Part shown: positions 34,071 through 61,504 of the stretch, in pieces | Position numbering within the stretch: the stretch's first letter is position 1 | Layout of the letters: every line of letters begins with the position of its first letter | Translations under genes and position numbers: made by a program | Notes under the pieces: generated by a model | Databases searched by the model: none | Told to the model about the DNA's origin: nothing | The model's input: the letters and a program-made list of their open reading frames with translations, nothing else | NCBI GenBank assembly: GCA_949987705.1 | Contig: OX465281.1 | Span: forward strand, 175,784,516 to 175,848,515 | DNA: 64,000 bases | Direction of reading: 5' to 3' | Source of the DNA: Thereva unica | Lineage: Eukaryota > Arthropoda > Insecta > Diptera > Therevidae

Positions 34071-35116
34071 TTAATCTAATAAATTTCGGCAGGCTATTGC
34101 CAAAATATCCTGGCTGTTGGTCGGTTGTGGTTCAGCCTCCTTTATGATTTGCACTTTTTTTATCTCCACGCTTTTATTTTTCCACATTGCTTGCAATTGC
34201 TTATTGGAAAAGGAAGAAGTGAATGACGACGATGCGGAATCACTTCCCGATGCCGATGAAATATTTGTTGGCGTTGACGAGGCAGACGGTGTGTACCTCC
34301 AATCAGCCAACGTATCTTGATGGGTGCTGCAGTGGAGCTTTTCCTTTTCCTTCTGTTCAGCCTCGTTTATGAGGCGTAAAATATCTATTTTAACGTCATC
34401 ATATGTCTCCTCCAACTTCAGAGTTTTTAATTCCGCCGCCACTAAGTCGCCGAAATGGTCTTCTTTCGTTTTTTCTCTCCGGGTATTAATGAGGTGGTTC
34501 ACAGCATCGATCGATTTTTGCGAATGGGCTCGCAGATCGTCTTTCTTCGATGTCACTCTAGTTTTTTTCTGGAAATTAAACATATGTATGTATGAATGTC
34601 TTTTAATCATAACAAAGCCTAAACGACTTACCGAAATGTGAACCTCTGCAGCCTCTTCAGCTTCTTCGACATCGTTATTTATTGAAAGATCTTCCTACAA
34701 TGAAACGAAAATTACAATTTGTAATTCACAAATAATATTGCTCTTCTTACCTCCAAAAATTGAATATTGGAAATTGCCCTTTTTTCATCCTTCTGAAAGA
34801 ACAAAAATTCTAGTTCTTTAAAACACCATAATCTCGAAGTGTAAACTTCGTCGGCACCAGCACCACTTCTTGCCGAGTTCCGCATTTTCAGCCTTTCCTT
34901 TGAGACTTGTGTAGATAATGTTCTTATTTTATTTTTTATTGCCGCAATTGTTACATCCGGCTTTATACTTTTTAAACCACTTTCTATTTTCATAAATTCT
35001 TGGTTTCTCTTGCCTTTTTTTAAATAGTCCGGATGCTTTACATTGTAAAGGCATTCACACTCCCGATACAAATTGATCAACGCGCGTGTTTGATCTTTTG
35101 ACCAATTGTCAGTCAT
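34071..35116 (-). CDS. Harbinger MADF/Myb-like accessory protein, intact
   Basis: Three exons on the minus strand: 35116-34751, 34694-34632 and 34568-34071, all phase 0 with GT..AG ends, coding 308 residues. The N-terminus is a MADF/SANT-like DNA-binding domain ('NWSKDQTRALINLYRECECL', ending 'SRLWCFKELEFLF'). The middle is acidic, the C-terminal part has a coiled-coil-like charged stretch and a Ser-rich linker. In Harbinger elements the second protein binds the TIRs and carries the transposase into the nucleus (family knowledge). It converges on the transposase gene; intergenic gap 434 bp. Confidence 0.88.
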
Positions 35117-35457
35117 GTTTTTAATTTAAAAAAATTAAATTGACTTGTTTTTATTACTAAAAAAATTAATTTGTACTCCGCACTAGCTTTTAACCGCTTT
35201 GTAAAAATTTTTCAAATATGTTGTAGCATGCACACCTCGAACGCGAATAACAAACAGATATGTCAACATCAGATCCAAAAAAGAAGAAGATAAGAAGATA
35301 CTTTTGTGCATGTTTTAGTTTTCACGCCAAAAATTTCTGTTCAAAAAGTTGCAACAACTTCCTCTCTTCCTTTCGCCCCTCTGTCCTACAAACTGCTTTT
35401 TAAGTTTTGACGTTACGATCCGTGTATGCCACCCCAATCAGTGCATTTCCCGCCATT

Positions 35458-35787
35458 GGGCTGTCATACACGGATCGTAATATCAACACAAAAAAAAACA
35501 GTTTTTTATGATACTCTCGGCGTACATGGGTATTTATTTTACCGAGAGTAACTTTATTATCCCTACACGAAATATCTATGTGTGCACAACCCGAACGCGA
35601 ATAACAAAGAGATATGTCAATATCACCCAAAGAAGAAGAAGATAAGAAGAAACATTTGTGCATGTGTTAGTTTTCACGCCAAAAATTTCTGTTCAAAAAG
35701 TTGCAACAACTTTCTCTCTACCTTTTGCCCCTCTGTCCAGGAAACCGGTTTTTTAGTCTTGACGTTATGATCCGTGTATGCCACCTC
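35458..35787. mobile_element. 330-bp MITE derived from the adjacent Harbinger
   Basis: Its left 125 bp match the left end of the 31917 element ('GGGCTGTCATACACGG', 'ttatgatactctcggc') and its right 200 bp match that element's right end ('cgaacgcgaataacaaagag', 'acgccaaaaatttctgttc'). The interior genes are missing. Flanked by ATT at 35455-35457 and 35788-35790. It starts only 22 bp after the autonomous copy ends. Confidence 0.9.
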
Positions 35788-36180
35788 ATTGGTAGTCGTT
35801 CCTTCTTTGTGCATACCCTTAGAATCTGGAATAACCTTTCAAATCACATTCAGAGAATGAGCACAGCCACTGTATTCAAAAGATATGCATCTTCTTCTCA
35901 CTAGATTTCTTTATCTCTCTACCTTCAATTACCTACTTTATCTAAATCTTAATTTTCTTCTACTCTTATTCTTTCTTTAATTTTATTCTACTTTTAATTT
36001 TAAGTGTAATTTTTTAAATCAAATTTCTTTTATTTTTTTGTTTTAAATCAAATTTTAAGTTTTTTTTTCTTTATATAAATCCTTTCTATTAATGTAACTT
36101 TATATGTATGTACTCTAAAAGATGTAAATCTTGTTTACCATCCTATAATAAATTATTATTATGATTATTATTATTATTAA

Positions 36181-36714
36181 ATCAGTTCTTTATTTAATAA
36201 TGTGGGAGCGGTTAAGTGGCGCCCGGTCAACTTAAATCTATGTCATGTATTTTTTTACATTACGAAAAGCATTATTTATAGATAATAATAACACAATATT
36301 TATGAAACGACATTTATTTAGACTTACTCTTATTTATTTAAGAATTTTGCTTTGAGACATCATGCGCCGTTCGCGAAGATATTTTTGGTCCAAGTATTCG
36401 GATCTACAAATACAAAAATTGAGGTTGCTAAAACAAATATAGAGAAAAGTCAGAGATAACTTAAAACCTCCACAATATTTCGAATTGTCTGACATGTACT
36501 AAATTATTCGTGAATCAGCAATAAAAATTTAACCACAGCCAATATTCCGTTAGTAAGGGACATTTGAAGTAGGACACCAGAATTAAAGTTTGTAAAAGGT
36601 GGACAAATACTTCTACAATATAGACAATAGAGGTGTTCTGCCGTATCGAGCGCATAACAAGTATCCTCGATTGCGACCCAATCCTTCATACATTTTTTCA
36701 AGGCATGGCTTTCA
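36181..36714. other. No gene recognised
   Basis: AT-rich sequence after the LINE tail; nothing supportable as coding or structured RNA. Confidence 0.4.
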
Positions 36715-36910
36715 GGCTCTTCAGGGATTATTTATGGTCTCTATTGACTCGAAGCGCTTTCCTTGAAGGACCTTCTCGGACAGCAAGAAGTCACGTGGTG
36801 ATAAATCAGCCCAGTACGATGCTTGATAATGCGTGGCCAAAAACTCTTCAACACAAATTGCTTTGTGCGATGGTGCATTAACCTGGTGCGGGCAGGGCCG
36901 TAAAAATATG
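36715..36910 (-). pseudogene. mariner transposase fragment
   Basis: The minus strand reads 'HQVNAPSHKAICVEEFLATH', 'YWADLSPRDFLLSEKVLQGK' and 'RFESIETI'. This matches the mariner segment around the third catalytic residue ('DNA..H.A..V.EFL' then 'WP..SPDLAP.DF.LF..LK..L.G.RF', from memory). The catalytic aspartate context is partly lost. Short relic only. Confidence 0.75.
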
Positions 36911-37110
36911 TATCTAAACTTAGTATCTCGAAGTATAACTAGAATACCCATGCCCCAGGAAGACATACAACTTCGGCGACATAAAGTACAGTGCGGATCC
37001 GGAAGGAATTTTTAGTGTACGCTTTTGCGTGCTAAAACCACGAACATCCCGATTAGTTATTGGATCGCGACCTTAAGAAGTAAATCCACATTCCATAATG
37101 TAATATTCAT

Positions 37111-37271
37111 GCGCTACCCGCTTATAGAACTCTGAATGGGTTTTAAATGGGTGTGTGCATAACGCCGCTCGCTTTCCTCTAGCAGAAAAAGCTGTACATA
37201 ACCCAGCTCGCTTTTTCTTATGAACACACCCATTTAAAACCCATTCAGAGTTCCATAAGCGAATATCCGCG
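37111..37271. repeat. 161-bp hairpin MITE
   Basis: Arms sharing 'gaactctgaatgggttttaa' then 'atgggtgtgt' are reverse complements (left 37127-37155, right 37224-37255), extended outward imperfectly. The interior contains a second smaller inverted pair around 'cgctcgctttcc' and 'gctcgctttttc'. Confidence 0.75.
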
Positions 37272-37534
37272 CTTATGCTCTACTCTATCATCTACGCTGC
37301 GTAGTGCACTTACCCTTATGGATTGGTGTAAGATAGGATTTCTCCATATTGATGGAAACGTTCCTATTAACATAGATTTATTAAATATTATTTAGAGTTA
37401 TATTTGTTTCAAGCAGCCCTTCAAGAAACTAGGGGGACGTTTTACTGCGTTTCCATGACAGCTGATGCCTACTTGAAGCTGCATACTAGCCTGAAATGTG
37501 CTTGAGTTCTTGACCTGACATTTGAAGTTATTAT

Positions 37535-39175
37535 TATACCAGCAACAGCCTGCGTGCATTGCAACGCCTTTTAATAAAAAAAGATTATGTGTTAGCCCAG
37601 TGCAATTAGTCGAAAAAAGGGCATGAAATTGCATTTCATGATGTACAAAATTTTTTTTTTTGGAATTTGTTTGGGTACATCTGACAATGTTAAAACCAAG
37701 TTTGTGGGGGCGCAGTGTGATGGGAAAAGCCGCCATCTTGAAAAAGAGGTAGAGGTCGTTTATACCAAATAACTCGGTTGTGTGCAACGATAGCTGAAAA
37801 TGATCAATACAAAGTCCTTAGAGAATAAAATTATCTACAAAATGAGCCCTTAACGAGGTCTGTAAGTTAATTTGGCTCAAAGTTATGGCCGCTCAAAGTT
37901 CGAACTTGTTCGGGTGGTTGAGGTTGAATGCAGATTTTTGCGATTAACTCGTAAGATATTAATTTGGGTGGGTTAATGTCGATTACCAAACTTATAGTGC
38001 TAGTGATTACCTTTAGAATAAGCCCTTAGTCATCGTTCTCGCTGGTATAGTTTGCGAGTAATCCAACGCCAAAGTTCGCACTTCACGTGCCTGAAATAAC
38101 TGATAACGCAATTTTTTTTGAATATCTCCTTAACGGTTGCTCATATGAAAAAGTAGTAAAAAGGAAAAATACGGACAAATTTAATTTTGGAATTAGATAG
38201 TTAAAGGCATGATTAACTATATCCAAAACCCGATCACGGTCGGTCAAATAGTTTTTGCATAATGCTTTTTGCAATTAAGTGAATTTAAAAAGTTAAATTT
38301 GTTACTGCGCCAAACGAAAAACTCCCATGGTCCTGATTTTTTTACGTATGCTCTAAGACTCTCTTTACAATATCCAATCATTTAAATTCTGGTTTTTAAA
38401 TTTTTTTTATGGGTTTTAATTTTTTTAAGATTTTTGACAAAAAACTGCTACTAAGGCGTTTTTTCCACAAAAATTGCTAACTCGGCGAAAAAGGACTCAG
38501 TTTCACTTAATTGCAAAAAGCATTATGCAAAAACTATTTGACCGACCGTGATCGGGTTTTTTATATGAAAAAACCAAGCTTAGGTGTAACCCTTTATACT
38601 ACCAGTCCGTCATGTCGTGCAGTTCATGGTGCAATTGGAAGATAATGGTCTCTCCTTTCCTTGTGATAACTTTAAAGTGAGGTACTTTTTTTCGCGGTTT
38701 TCGGCTATTTTGCAATGCAAAAATTCAAATTTCAAAAATCCACCTTAGGGTAAGTTTTAGAAAATCCAATAACGAACAAAACATGCTCAACAAATTTTTC
38801 GCCTAGAAGCCTTCGTTAAGAGATATTTAACAAGAAAGGTAAAAAACAGGGAATTTTTAGTGAATTTTTCAGTTTTTGGGCTACCAAAAGTTTTCCTGGG
38901 AGTTTCATGCTTGCGCACCCCCTAAATATTGTTGGGGATGTCATTTCTGACCGATTCCACCAAAAAAATCCGTTACATCACGCCAAAACGGCTGGAAATG
39001 CTCCAGCGCCCGGACTATTCCACCTGTCGGAGTATGCATGCATCTACAAAAAAAATCAAATTTCTATCTCTTCTAGTTTGGCTACAGCGCGTGACGGTAC
39101 GCACAAGCAGACACACAGCCACACAGAAATACAAACACATAGACACACACTTTCCTTTATTAATATAGATAGATA
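37535..39175 (+). mobile_element. Non-autonomous element sharing its head with 22054-23895
   Basis: The head has 'GCGTGCATTGCAACGCCTTT' (about 37551), nearly the same word as near 22090. The tail has 'gacacacactttcctttatt' and 'aatatagatagatag' (39140-39177). The body is noncoding and includes an inverted repeat of about 60 bp (38222-38285 / 38504-38565) with 'cgatcacggtcggtcaaata' in both arms. Class unsettled. Confidence 0.45.
38222..38565. repeat. Inverted repeat, 60-bp arms, 218-bp spacer
   Basis: Arms contain 'cccgatcacggtcggtcaaa' and 'gcataatgctttttgcaatt' in opposite orientations with hardly any mismatch. Located inside the 37535-39175 element. Confidence 0.85.
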
Positions 39176-39244
39176 GATTTCATTCTTTTATCGCGCTTTT
39201 ATTTATTTATTAATATCTTCTATATGAAAAAAAAAGACAGAAGC

Positions 39245-39985
39245 TAAGTCCGCGTAGTGTCGACCCACCATAAGATCATGAGGTTTGAAGTGGTCGAACG
39301 CCCTTTTCTGAAGCTGTGTTGTTCTTCATTTAAGTATGGGTCGATTAAAGGGGAAATCTTATCATAGACGAACTTTCCAAATAGTTGGCGATTGAAGATA
39401 AAATGGCAACATCTCTGAAGTTATCCACTGAATGCTTATCAGATGCCTTATGGATTCGTGTGAGGAAGGATTTCTTCTACAAAGCAGGAGACTTTCCTAA
39501 CGATAATAAACTGTTAAAGATACGATAAACAGCGAGTGAGATATGTTTTAAGCAGCGCTGAAAAAAACTAGGAGGCAGATTGTCAGGACTATGACCTTTT
39601 TTAGGTTCAAGGTTGTTGAAAGCGGTCAGTATATCGTCAACCGACAGGAATAGATCATCTATGAGAACTGATGTGTCACTGTACGCATCGGTTGGATAAG
39701 TGTGCCTTGAACCAAAGTTGGGACAATCAATTTCGTACCCATTAGCAAACATGCTACAAATTACTTGGTGGCACGAGGAGTGTATTCTACCATTTGTCAT
39801 TGTTGACGGATATCCTGAGGTCGTTCGTTTTAATATAACGAAATCGAAAAAAAATTTTGGGGTCAACTAGGGATAGTTCGGAATAGAATTACTGAATAGG
39901 TTATCCTCTTCGAAAGCAGGTAGAATGTTCACATCTTCATAAAATTGGTACCGTAAGAGTTCGGTTGGAGAAAAAGGTGTCGATA
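39245..39985 (-). pseudogene. Jockey-superfamily LINE RT fragment
   Basis: On the minus strand the upstream linker ends 'TPKFFFDFVILKRTTSGYPS', then 'AFNNLEPKKGHSPDNLPPSF', 'HISLAVYRIFNSLLSLGKSP', and, after frame breaks, 'KASDKHSVDNFRDVAILSSI'. It matches the LINE at 54670-56695 over the same region ('KKGNGPDNLSP', 'SLSLGKFP', 'DKHSVDNYRGIAILSSI'). Truncated and frameshifted. Confidence 0.8.
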
Positions 39986-41250
39986 AGCTTTTTATCAATT
40001 GAATTTATAATATAATAAGAAGAAGGTTATCTTCCTCGTCAGGGATAAAAGATAGGGTAGGACGAATATGTTATCGTTGCTGCAGAGTCATATTGACTTC
40101 ATCTAAGACTTAGGTATGCAGAAGATCGTCATATATAGGTTGTTATGAGTTCACTATTTTAAGGGTCTTTAACGACTATTATTTCTCCTCTTCCTCTTTT
40201 GAGACCGGTAGAATTGTAGTCTCTGTCGCATCTCTAAATATACCAGATGCAATCTAGGATCTCCTCATTTAATCAAAGTCTCATTCAACCATGTTTCTTT
40301 CAGTGAAAACGAGTATATTAAACTGGTCGATGAAGGGATTATTCAGCTTGCCTGTCATACCACTGCAGTTGTGATAGAAAAGCTTTATATCGGATGAATT
40401 CAAAAACTAAACACTTCAACAATTAGAAGTCTGTAGCTGAATTCTGCAGTTTTGCGGCAGGGTTGACTTGTTGAATTCAACCATCCATAGATTGGCTTGG
40501 TTTTGGGTGAAGAGTCAAGGTATTTCACCACACCTTTATGGAGATGTGACACATGTAGAGATCTTACGTGCGAAGTATAACTGGAAAGGTCCCTGTTTAC
40601 TTGTTGAGATGTTATTTGATACTGCTAGATACTTGATACTGATGTTTGATACTGCTTGATACTGATGCTTGATACAGTTTAAGACGAGTATTGTGGTTAG
40701 TAGGAAGACCTTCTTGCTGTAAAAAAAGGACGAGGCTGGTCTTCATTTTACCATATGTGTATGCAGGTGGAGTCAGGTTTGTAGTGCATATAAGCGAGGG
40801 ACAGCCTAAGATTATCGAACTTTCTCTCAAACGAGACAACAAATAACGTCCCTCAGTCGAATCCGCAGAAGTTAAGCTGTTGTGGGTTCAGAAAAGATAA
40901 TTTGGTTCGTATTGGTGCTACCACTTTCAGAAGGAACCAGTGTGCTTTCTGCGCTCGCAGACTGAAGTTGTGAAGCATAATAGAGTGGGAGAGTTGGCCT
41001 GTTCATGGGAACTTCGTTGACATCAGAGTTAAAGAGTTTAAAGTGGGCAGTGAAATTTTTAGAAGATGTTACAGGTTTTGTTAGTCTGTTAGATCCAAGT
41101 ATGTGTTATAAGCCTCACGAACCTAAGTGACCTATTTCTTTGGTTACGTAAAGATCTAATATTTTTGGCGAGGCATGGTTCAGATAATTTGTCCCTTTTT
41201 TTAATTTTATATATGTACATATTTAACGTGGTACAACATCTTTTTTCCAG
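39986..41250. other. No gene recognised
   Basis: Noncoding. A cluster of 'gatactgatgcttgatac' type words at 40615-40680 forms a small imperfect tandem repeat. Otherwise featureless. Confidence 0.4.
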
Positions 41251-41254
41251 ACAC

Positions 41255-41465
41255 CCTCTTCATCTATTGCTCCTGGGATCCATGCTTCCGATCTGTACAT
41301 GAGTATTGGTTTTATTACAGTTTTGAATAACTTAAATTTTATACTCCTGCTTATTCTTTATGACTTAAAATATTTCAACATACTATAGTATGTTTTGTTC
41401 GCTAGCAGTGTTCTTCTTTTAATTTTTGCTGATATGTTGTTTCCTTATTAGCTTTAGTTACTCGT
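41255..41465 (-). pseudogene. LINE RT thumb fragment
   Basis: The minus strand reads 'SAKIKRRTLLANKTYYSMLK', then 'KFKLFKTVIKPILMYRSEAW' and 'IPGAIDEE'. The 'LYKTLIRPVLMYGSEAW' phrase is a hallmark of RTE/CR1-type LINE C-terminal RT (from memory). Short relic. Confidence 0.6.
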
Positions 41466-42949
41466 TTGCGGATTATATATGTTTCGTGTTATTTTCATAG
41501 AAAATAAATCCAGCTTTCGATACTGCTTTTTCTACCGGCATAAAGGCGTAAAAGTAGGAGTAACATAAACTTGATGTGAACACACTGAGAAGAACATAAG
41601 TTTGCGTTGTCAGCTTTACCAGCTTGTAGAAGAAAATATACTACAATAAAGCACGCAAAAGGAAAGAATGCAAAGAAAATTGTGAGCTTACAATATGTAC
41701 TCACCGACAGCTACCTCAAAGAAAAGTCATGAGAAAGTATCAACGATTATGGTTAGTTAAAGGCGAATGAAGAATATTTGAAGCAAAAAGTTCTATAGCA
41801 CATTTAGTAACTTCGGGCTTCATATCTGCTTTAAACATTAATAAATCAATAAAATATTATTTTCACATTATATATTTTTTAAGTTTGTATAATTCTCTAG
41901 CTACATCTAAATAAAGCTGAAACCCCAATGTACGTTTCGCTTGCTTGAACTTAGTGAGCTTTTCAGGTACTATATGTCAAAGCAAACAACGCACATAAAG
42001 TAGAATAAATACATGCTTTGTTGTAATTACTGTTATTTATTTACTAAGTTCAATTTTTGAATTAAACCGAAAATTAAAATAAATTTAGGGAGTAATACAT
42101 TACATCAAATGTCTCCAGTAAAAAGCCAGAAGTGCTTAAGTACAAATTAGACGATTTTGTGCATTTTTGTATTCAGTATGTTATTCTTAATCATTGCTAT
42201 AATTCTTATCTGAAACTGAGCGGTGGTTGCTGAGTTATTGAACCGGCAAAAGTTCTGTATCTAAAAAAAACTTTGAGGGCGATTTTCTCGAAACGCATAT
42301 TTTGCACTTAAGCACTTTTGGCTGTGTACTGTAGATGTATCTGTTTACTAGCCAAATTGTTGTTGCCAAATGTCAAAACATACAAGTATCAGAGAATTGA
42401 ACATTTCTTCATTGGTCATTTCGAACTATGATTTTTTTTGCCGTGCCTTAGTCGCTTTGACATTTGGTTTTACTTTATAACAAAAGGCTTATTTAATATG
42501 TCAAAAGCAAGCAAAAGGTACATTGGGGTTTGACCTTAAGTTTATAAAAAAGCACACATTAAAATAAATGAAAATCTCTGAATGATAATAATAAAATGAT
42601 AAAAATTTGAAATGATAATTGCAATTTATAAAGGAAATAAAATATTAAAATAATTGATATTTATAAAGGAAATAAAATATTTGCTAAAAATTTCTAGTTA
42701 GCGTTATCAGAGGCAAGCTGATAATTAATAGAACTCCAGGACAAGATTTATTTTTCTTTAAAATTCATCTCACTAATTTATTTCTTTTCGTATTCAAGTA
42801 ATTTAACATACAAAACCTTAACTTAAATAAACAGTATAAAAGATAATTATTACCTGATTGTAAATTATACAAAGTTATGTATAACAAGAATCTCGAAGAC
42901 GAAACTAGAACATACATATGTACATATTGACAAAAAAGAATAAATATGA

Positions 42950-59164
<16,215 letters not shown>

Positions 59165-59689
59165 GTTATTATTTGAGAAGTCTCACTAATTATTTTAAAT
59201 TGATAATTTATGAATCATAAAATTAAAGAAAATATTAGTAAAATTAATTAATTCACGACTTGTCACGTAAAAATTTTTCTGAGTTTTGTCAAATGAGTTA
59301 ATATCTTTTTACAGCGGCTGCCTTAGAAAAAAATAATAAAAACTATTGCTGAAATTAAGCAACTTTAAAAATTAGTTTAAGATAATTATTAATTTCCTTT
59401 AAAATTTATTAAAAGTATAACAAGAAAAGAAAAGTTAATATTTGATCTGTATATTGTTTGTTGAAAATACACGGTTTCAACACCACTGTAAAGTAAAACA
59501 AAATTTTCTTTCGTGTATATTGCATAACCTGCTAACGGTTTCCTATAAAGTTAGGTTATGTTTATACAAACAAACGGAGTTTCTGTCCTGTTACATTTCC
59601 ATAGCGCCAATTTGTTTTTGATTTTTATTACAATAAAAAATAACTTGAGTGTAGATGATTTTTATGAAATGTAATTTTATTAATGTAAA
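59165..59689. promoter_or_regulatory. Likely bidirectional promoter region
   Basis: The 525 bp between the ZCCHC8 start (minus) and the ATG at 59690 (plus) is the only gap between the two divergent genes and is free of recognisable mobile DNA. No TATA box at a convincing distance was found on either side. A shared housekeeping-type promoter is inferred from arrangement. Confidence 0.5.
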
Positions 59690-60112
59690 ATGCAAAAAGT
59701 AAAAAAGTTTGATATTAAAAAAGTATTCAGTGATTGGGAAAATCAACTAAAAAAATCGAATGAAAGTGCACTGGAATGTTTGAAAGAAATTTTGGAAATA
59801 ATTAATGATTATGAGCCTGTTGCGGCTAAATGTAAAATTGCTCTTAAAGTTATATTTATCGTATCCGCGCTAATAGATGATGGGATTGATTTTTATGATG
59901 TGTTCTGCAAAATTATTGTGTCAATGGAGCCATATGTTTGGGAGGAATGGGATTGGTTTATTCCGAGACTTCATTACGTTTTTGCAACTTGTGTAATTAA
60001 GGTAATTGTTAATAAACATGCGTTTCGCTTCGCTAATCTTAGGTAGCTTAAATAAAGTTAGTTTATGGAATAACGCAGATGTAGAGAAATACATAATGTA
60101 CAATTTGTCCAT
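59690..60112 (+). CDS. Small unrecognised protein gene, divergent from ZCCHC8
   Basis: The open frame from ATG 59690 encodes a helical, charged protein ('KKFDIKKVFSDWENQLKKSN', 'IALKVIFIVSALIDDGIDFY', 'PYVWEEWDWFIPRLHYVFAT'). Unspliced it ends at 60044-60046 after 118 residues. A possible short intron (GTGTAATT.. to ..CTTAG, about 59994-60042) would join to 'SLNKVSLWNNADVEKYIMYN' with a stop near 60126; that tail looks more protein-like, but the donor is weak. No signal peptide. I do not recognise the family. The dense codon structure and position next to a conserved gene suggest a real gene. Confidence 0.55.
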
Positions 60113-60126
60113 GATTGAACTGTTGT

Positions 60127-61500
60127 AATATTACATACTCATGTATTTTCTAAATTATGCAGACGTCTAAAAATCCTGTATCGATATAAATGTGTTTTAA
60201 AACATCATCAATAAATGGCTTACCAACCAAAACGGACCTAAGATTTCTTTATTTTCGCCTTATCTTCTTACTATTTCTTTAGCTATCACACCAGTGTGTT
60301 GTTGATCCTCCTATTGGCGGATACCTATTAGATTATTCCGCCTGTTTAACAAATATCTGACAATTTTTGTAAATACATTACCTTCGGAATATCGCTTTTA
60401 CCTTTTTATTTATTTTAGACATTTTTCTTAGTTTATTTCTTTAGATTAATCCTTGCCTATTCTAACTTGATTCTCCTTAAATGGTGCTATACTCCGACCT
60501 TCTGTCCTTCCAGTTGTGTTGCTAACTCACTCCATTAAAAGAAGTTTCCGTATGTTCTAGCACGTCCATCGACCTATTTCTACCATAAAATATCAGGGTT
60601 AGCTTTTTTTCTTCCGAATCTCGTAAAACGGATCCGAGTCATCGTAGTTTGTCCAATATTATGTATGTATATATTTATTTACGCCAATAAATGCCAACAT
60701 ATAAGCTTTGGAAAAAAGCAAAAATGCAACAACAGAAGGACAAAATAAATTAATTGAGATCTGAGACCATATTGAACACATTGAAGACTGCTCACACTGC
60801 TGAAACGATGAAAGGGATCCTCCAAAGAAGTTAACATCCGCGTTGCACCGGTTCATCATTCTGGCTCTTGGTAATTTTTACTACTTCAAATAATTCCAAA
60901 GCCAGCCTCATTATCTGATGATCGATCATTCCGTTGTTAACTTCAAAAAATAAAGACGAGTCCGCCACTTGTCTGCGACTTATTACGCTACTGAGCTTAT
61001 ATTAGGCCACTGAGCTTATCAGAACCCTTAACATAGGCATTTGCAAAGAAGTATCAGTATTTTGGCATCCCTAAACTCTGCCCGCTCTACAAATAAAATC
61101 TAGGTTTCGATACATACAAAATGTAATGCTGTTACTATCACCGAAAGTTAATTTATCATCAAATATTACGCTCGGTCTTTTATCTTTCTCGAAGTTGGGG
61201 CAATTTGACTATCAAATATATATGTAGATTGTTGACAGTTGCTTGTGGGATCGCGAAAAAAAGATCACTGTGTACTTTTTCTGATTAATGTTTCGCACAC
61301 CAATTCTCATTTTCACAGATATCGTCTTGGAAGATATATATGTAGATCTAGTGCATTTTTAATTTTTCTGTATATTTGCATATCGTCCACATATAATTTA
61401 TATTCTGACCCATTGCTAACACCAATGTCATTAATAAAGATGCTGAAATGAGTTGGACCCAAATGACTATTAACTCGCATTAACGTCTGTTACAAAAGTA
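60127..61500. other. No gene recognised
   Basis: AATAAA near 60208 may serve the gene upstream. The rest shows no coding or RNA feature that I can support. Confidence 0.4.
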
Positions 61501-61504
61501 CGAG

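Larger units (their letters stand above)
31917..35435. mobile_element. PIF/Harbinger transposon, apparently intact
   Basis: Termini GGGCTGGCATACACGG and complement of GGGGTGGCATACACGG, continuing into 'atcgtaa'. Contains two convergent spliced genes, transposase (32364-33636, plus) and MADF partner (35116-34071, minus), both without stops. AT-rich DNA between them (33640-34070) contains an internal duplicated segment of about 150 bp ('tatatttaactgtttaaata' at about 33720 and 33904). Together with the adjacent MITE it is flanked by ATT (31914-31916 and 35788-35790). The single junction after 35435 (AAT) does not give a clean duplication alone. Confidence 0.88.
28905..35904 (+). pseudogene. LINE ORF2: endonuclease and reverse transcriptase, interrupted
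   Basis: Endonuclease shows 'GVAIYVTSSLSSN', 'VIVSVYFPPNVF', 'NIIVTGDFNVDLLKT' and 'SLLDVLTATST'. After a stop near 29583 and a frame change near 30100, the RT has 'LSDFRPISILPFLAKVFEKI', 'LQSGFRKSHSCETAILK', 'VLLDFSKAFDS', 'GVPQGSVLGPLLFSLYINDL' and catalytic 'LYADDFQLY'. A further frame change near 31070 leads to 'NSLLGCDLFQFLDLMALLLL', split by the hAT at 31294, then 'YSKNPGYLADFLVPL', split by the Harbinger composite at 31917, and finally 'RIWNNLSNHIQRMSTATVFK' to the stop at 35904. Group assignment (CR1/L2-like within the Jockey superfamily) is tentative. Confidence 0.88.
28890..36180 (+). mobile_element. Jockey-superfamily LINE split by hAT and Harbinger insertions
   Basis: LINE sequence occupies 28890-31293, 31805-31916 and 35788-36180. 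Removing the hAT (31294-31804) and the Harbinger composite (31917-35787) restores one frame through the C-terminus. The 3' UTR is AT-rich and ends in an (ATT)-type tail at about 36150-36180. The 5' end is truncated or damaged within the endonuclease. The element itself lies 400 bp beyond PPO copy 2. Confidence 0.88.
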
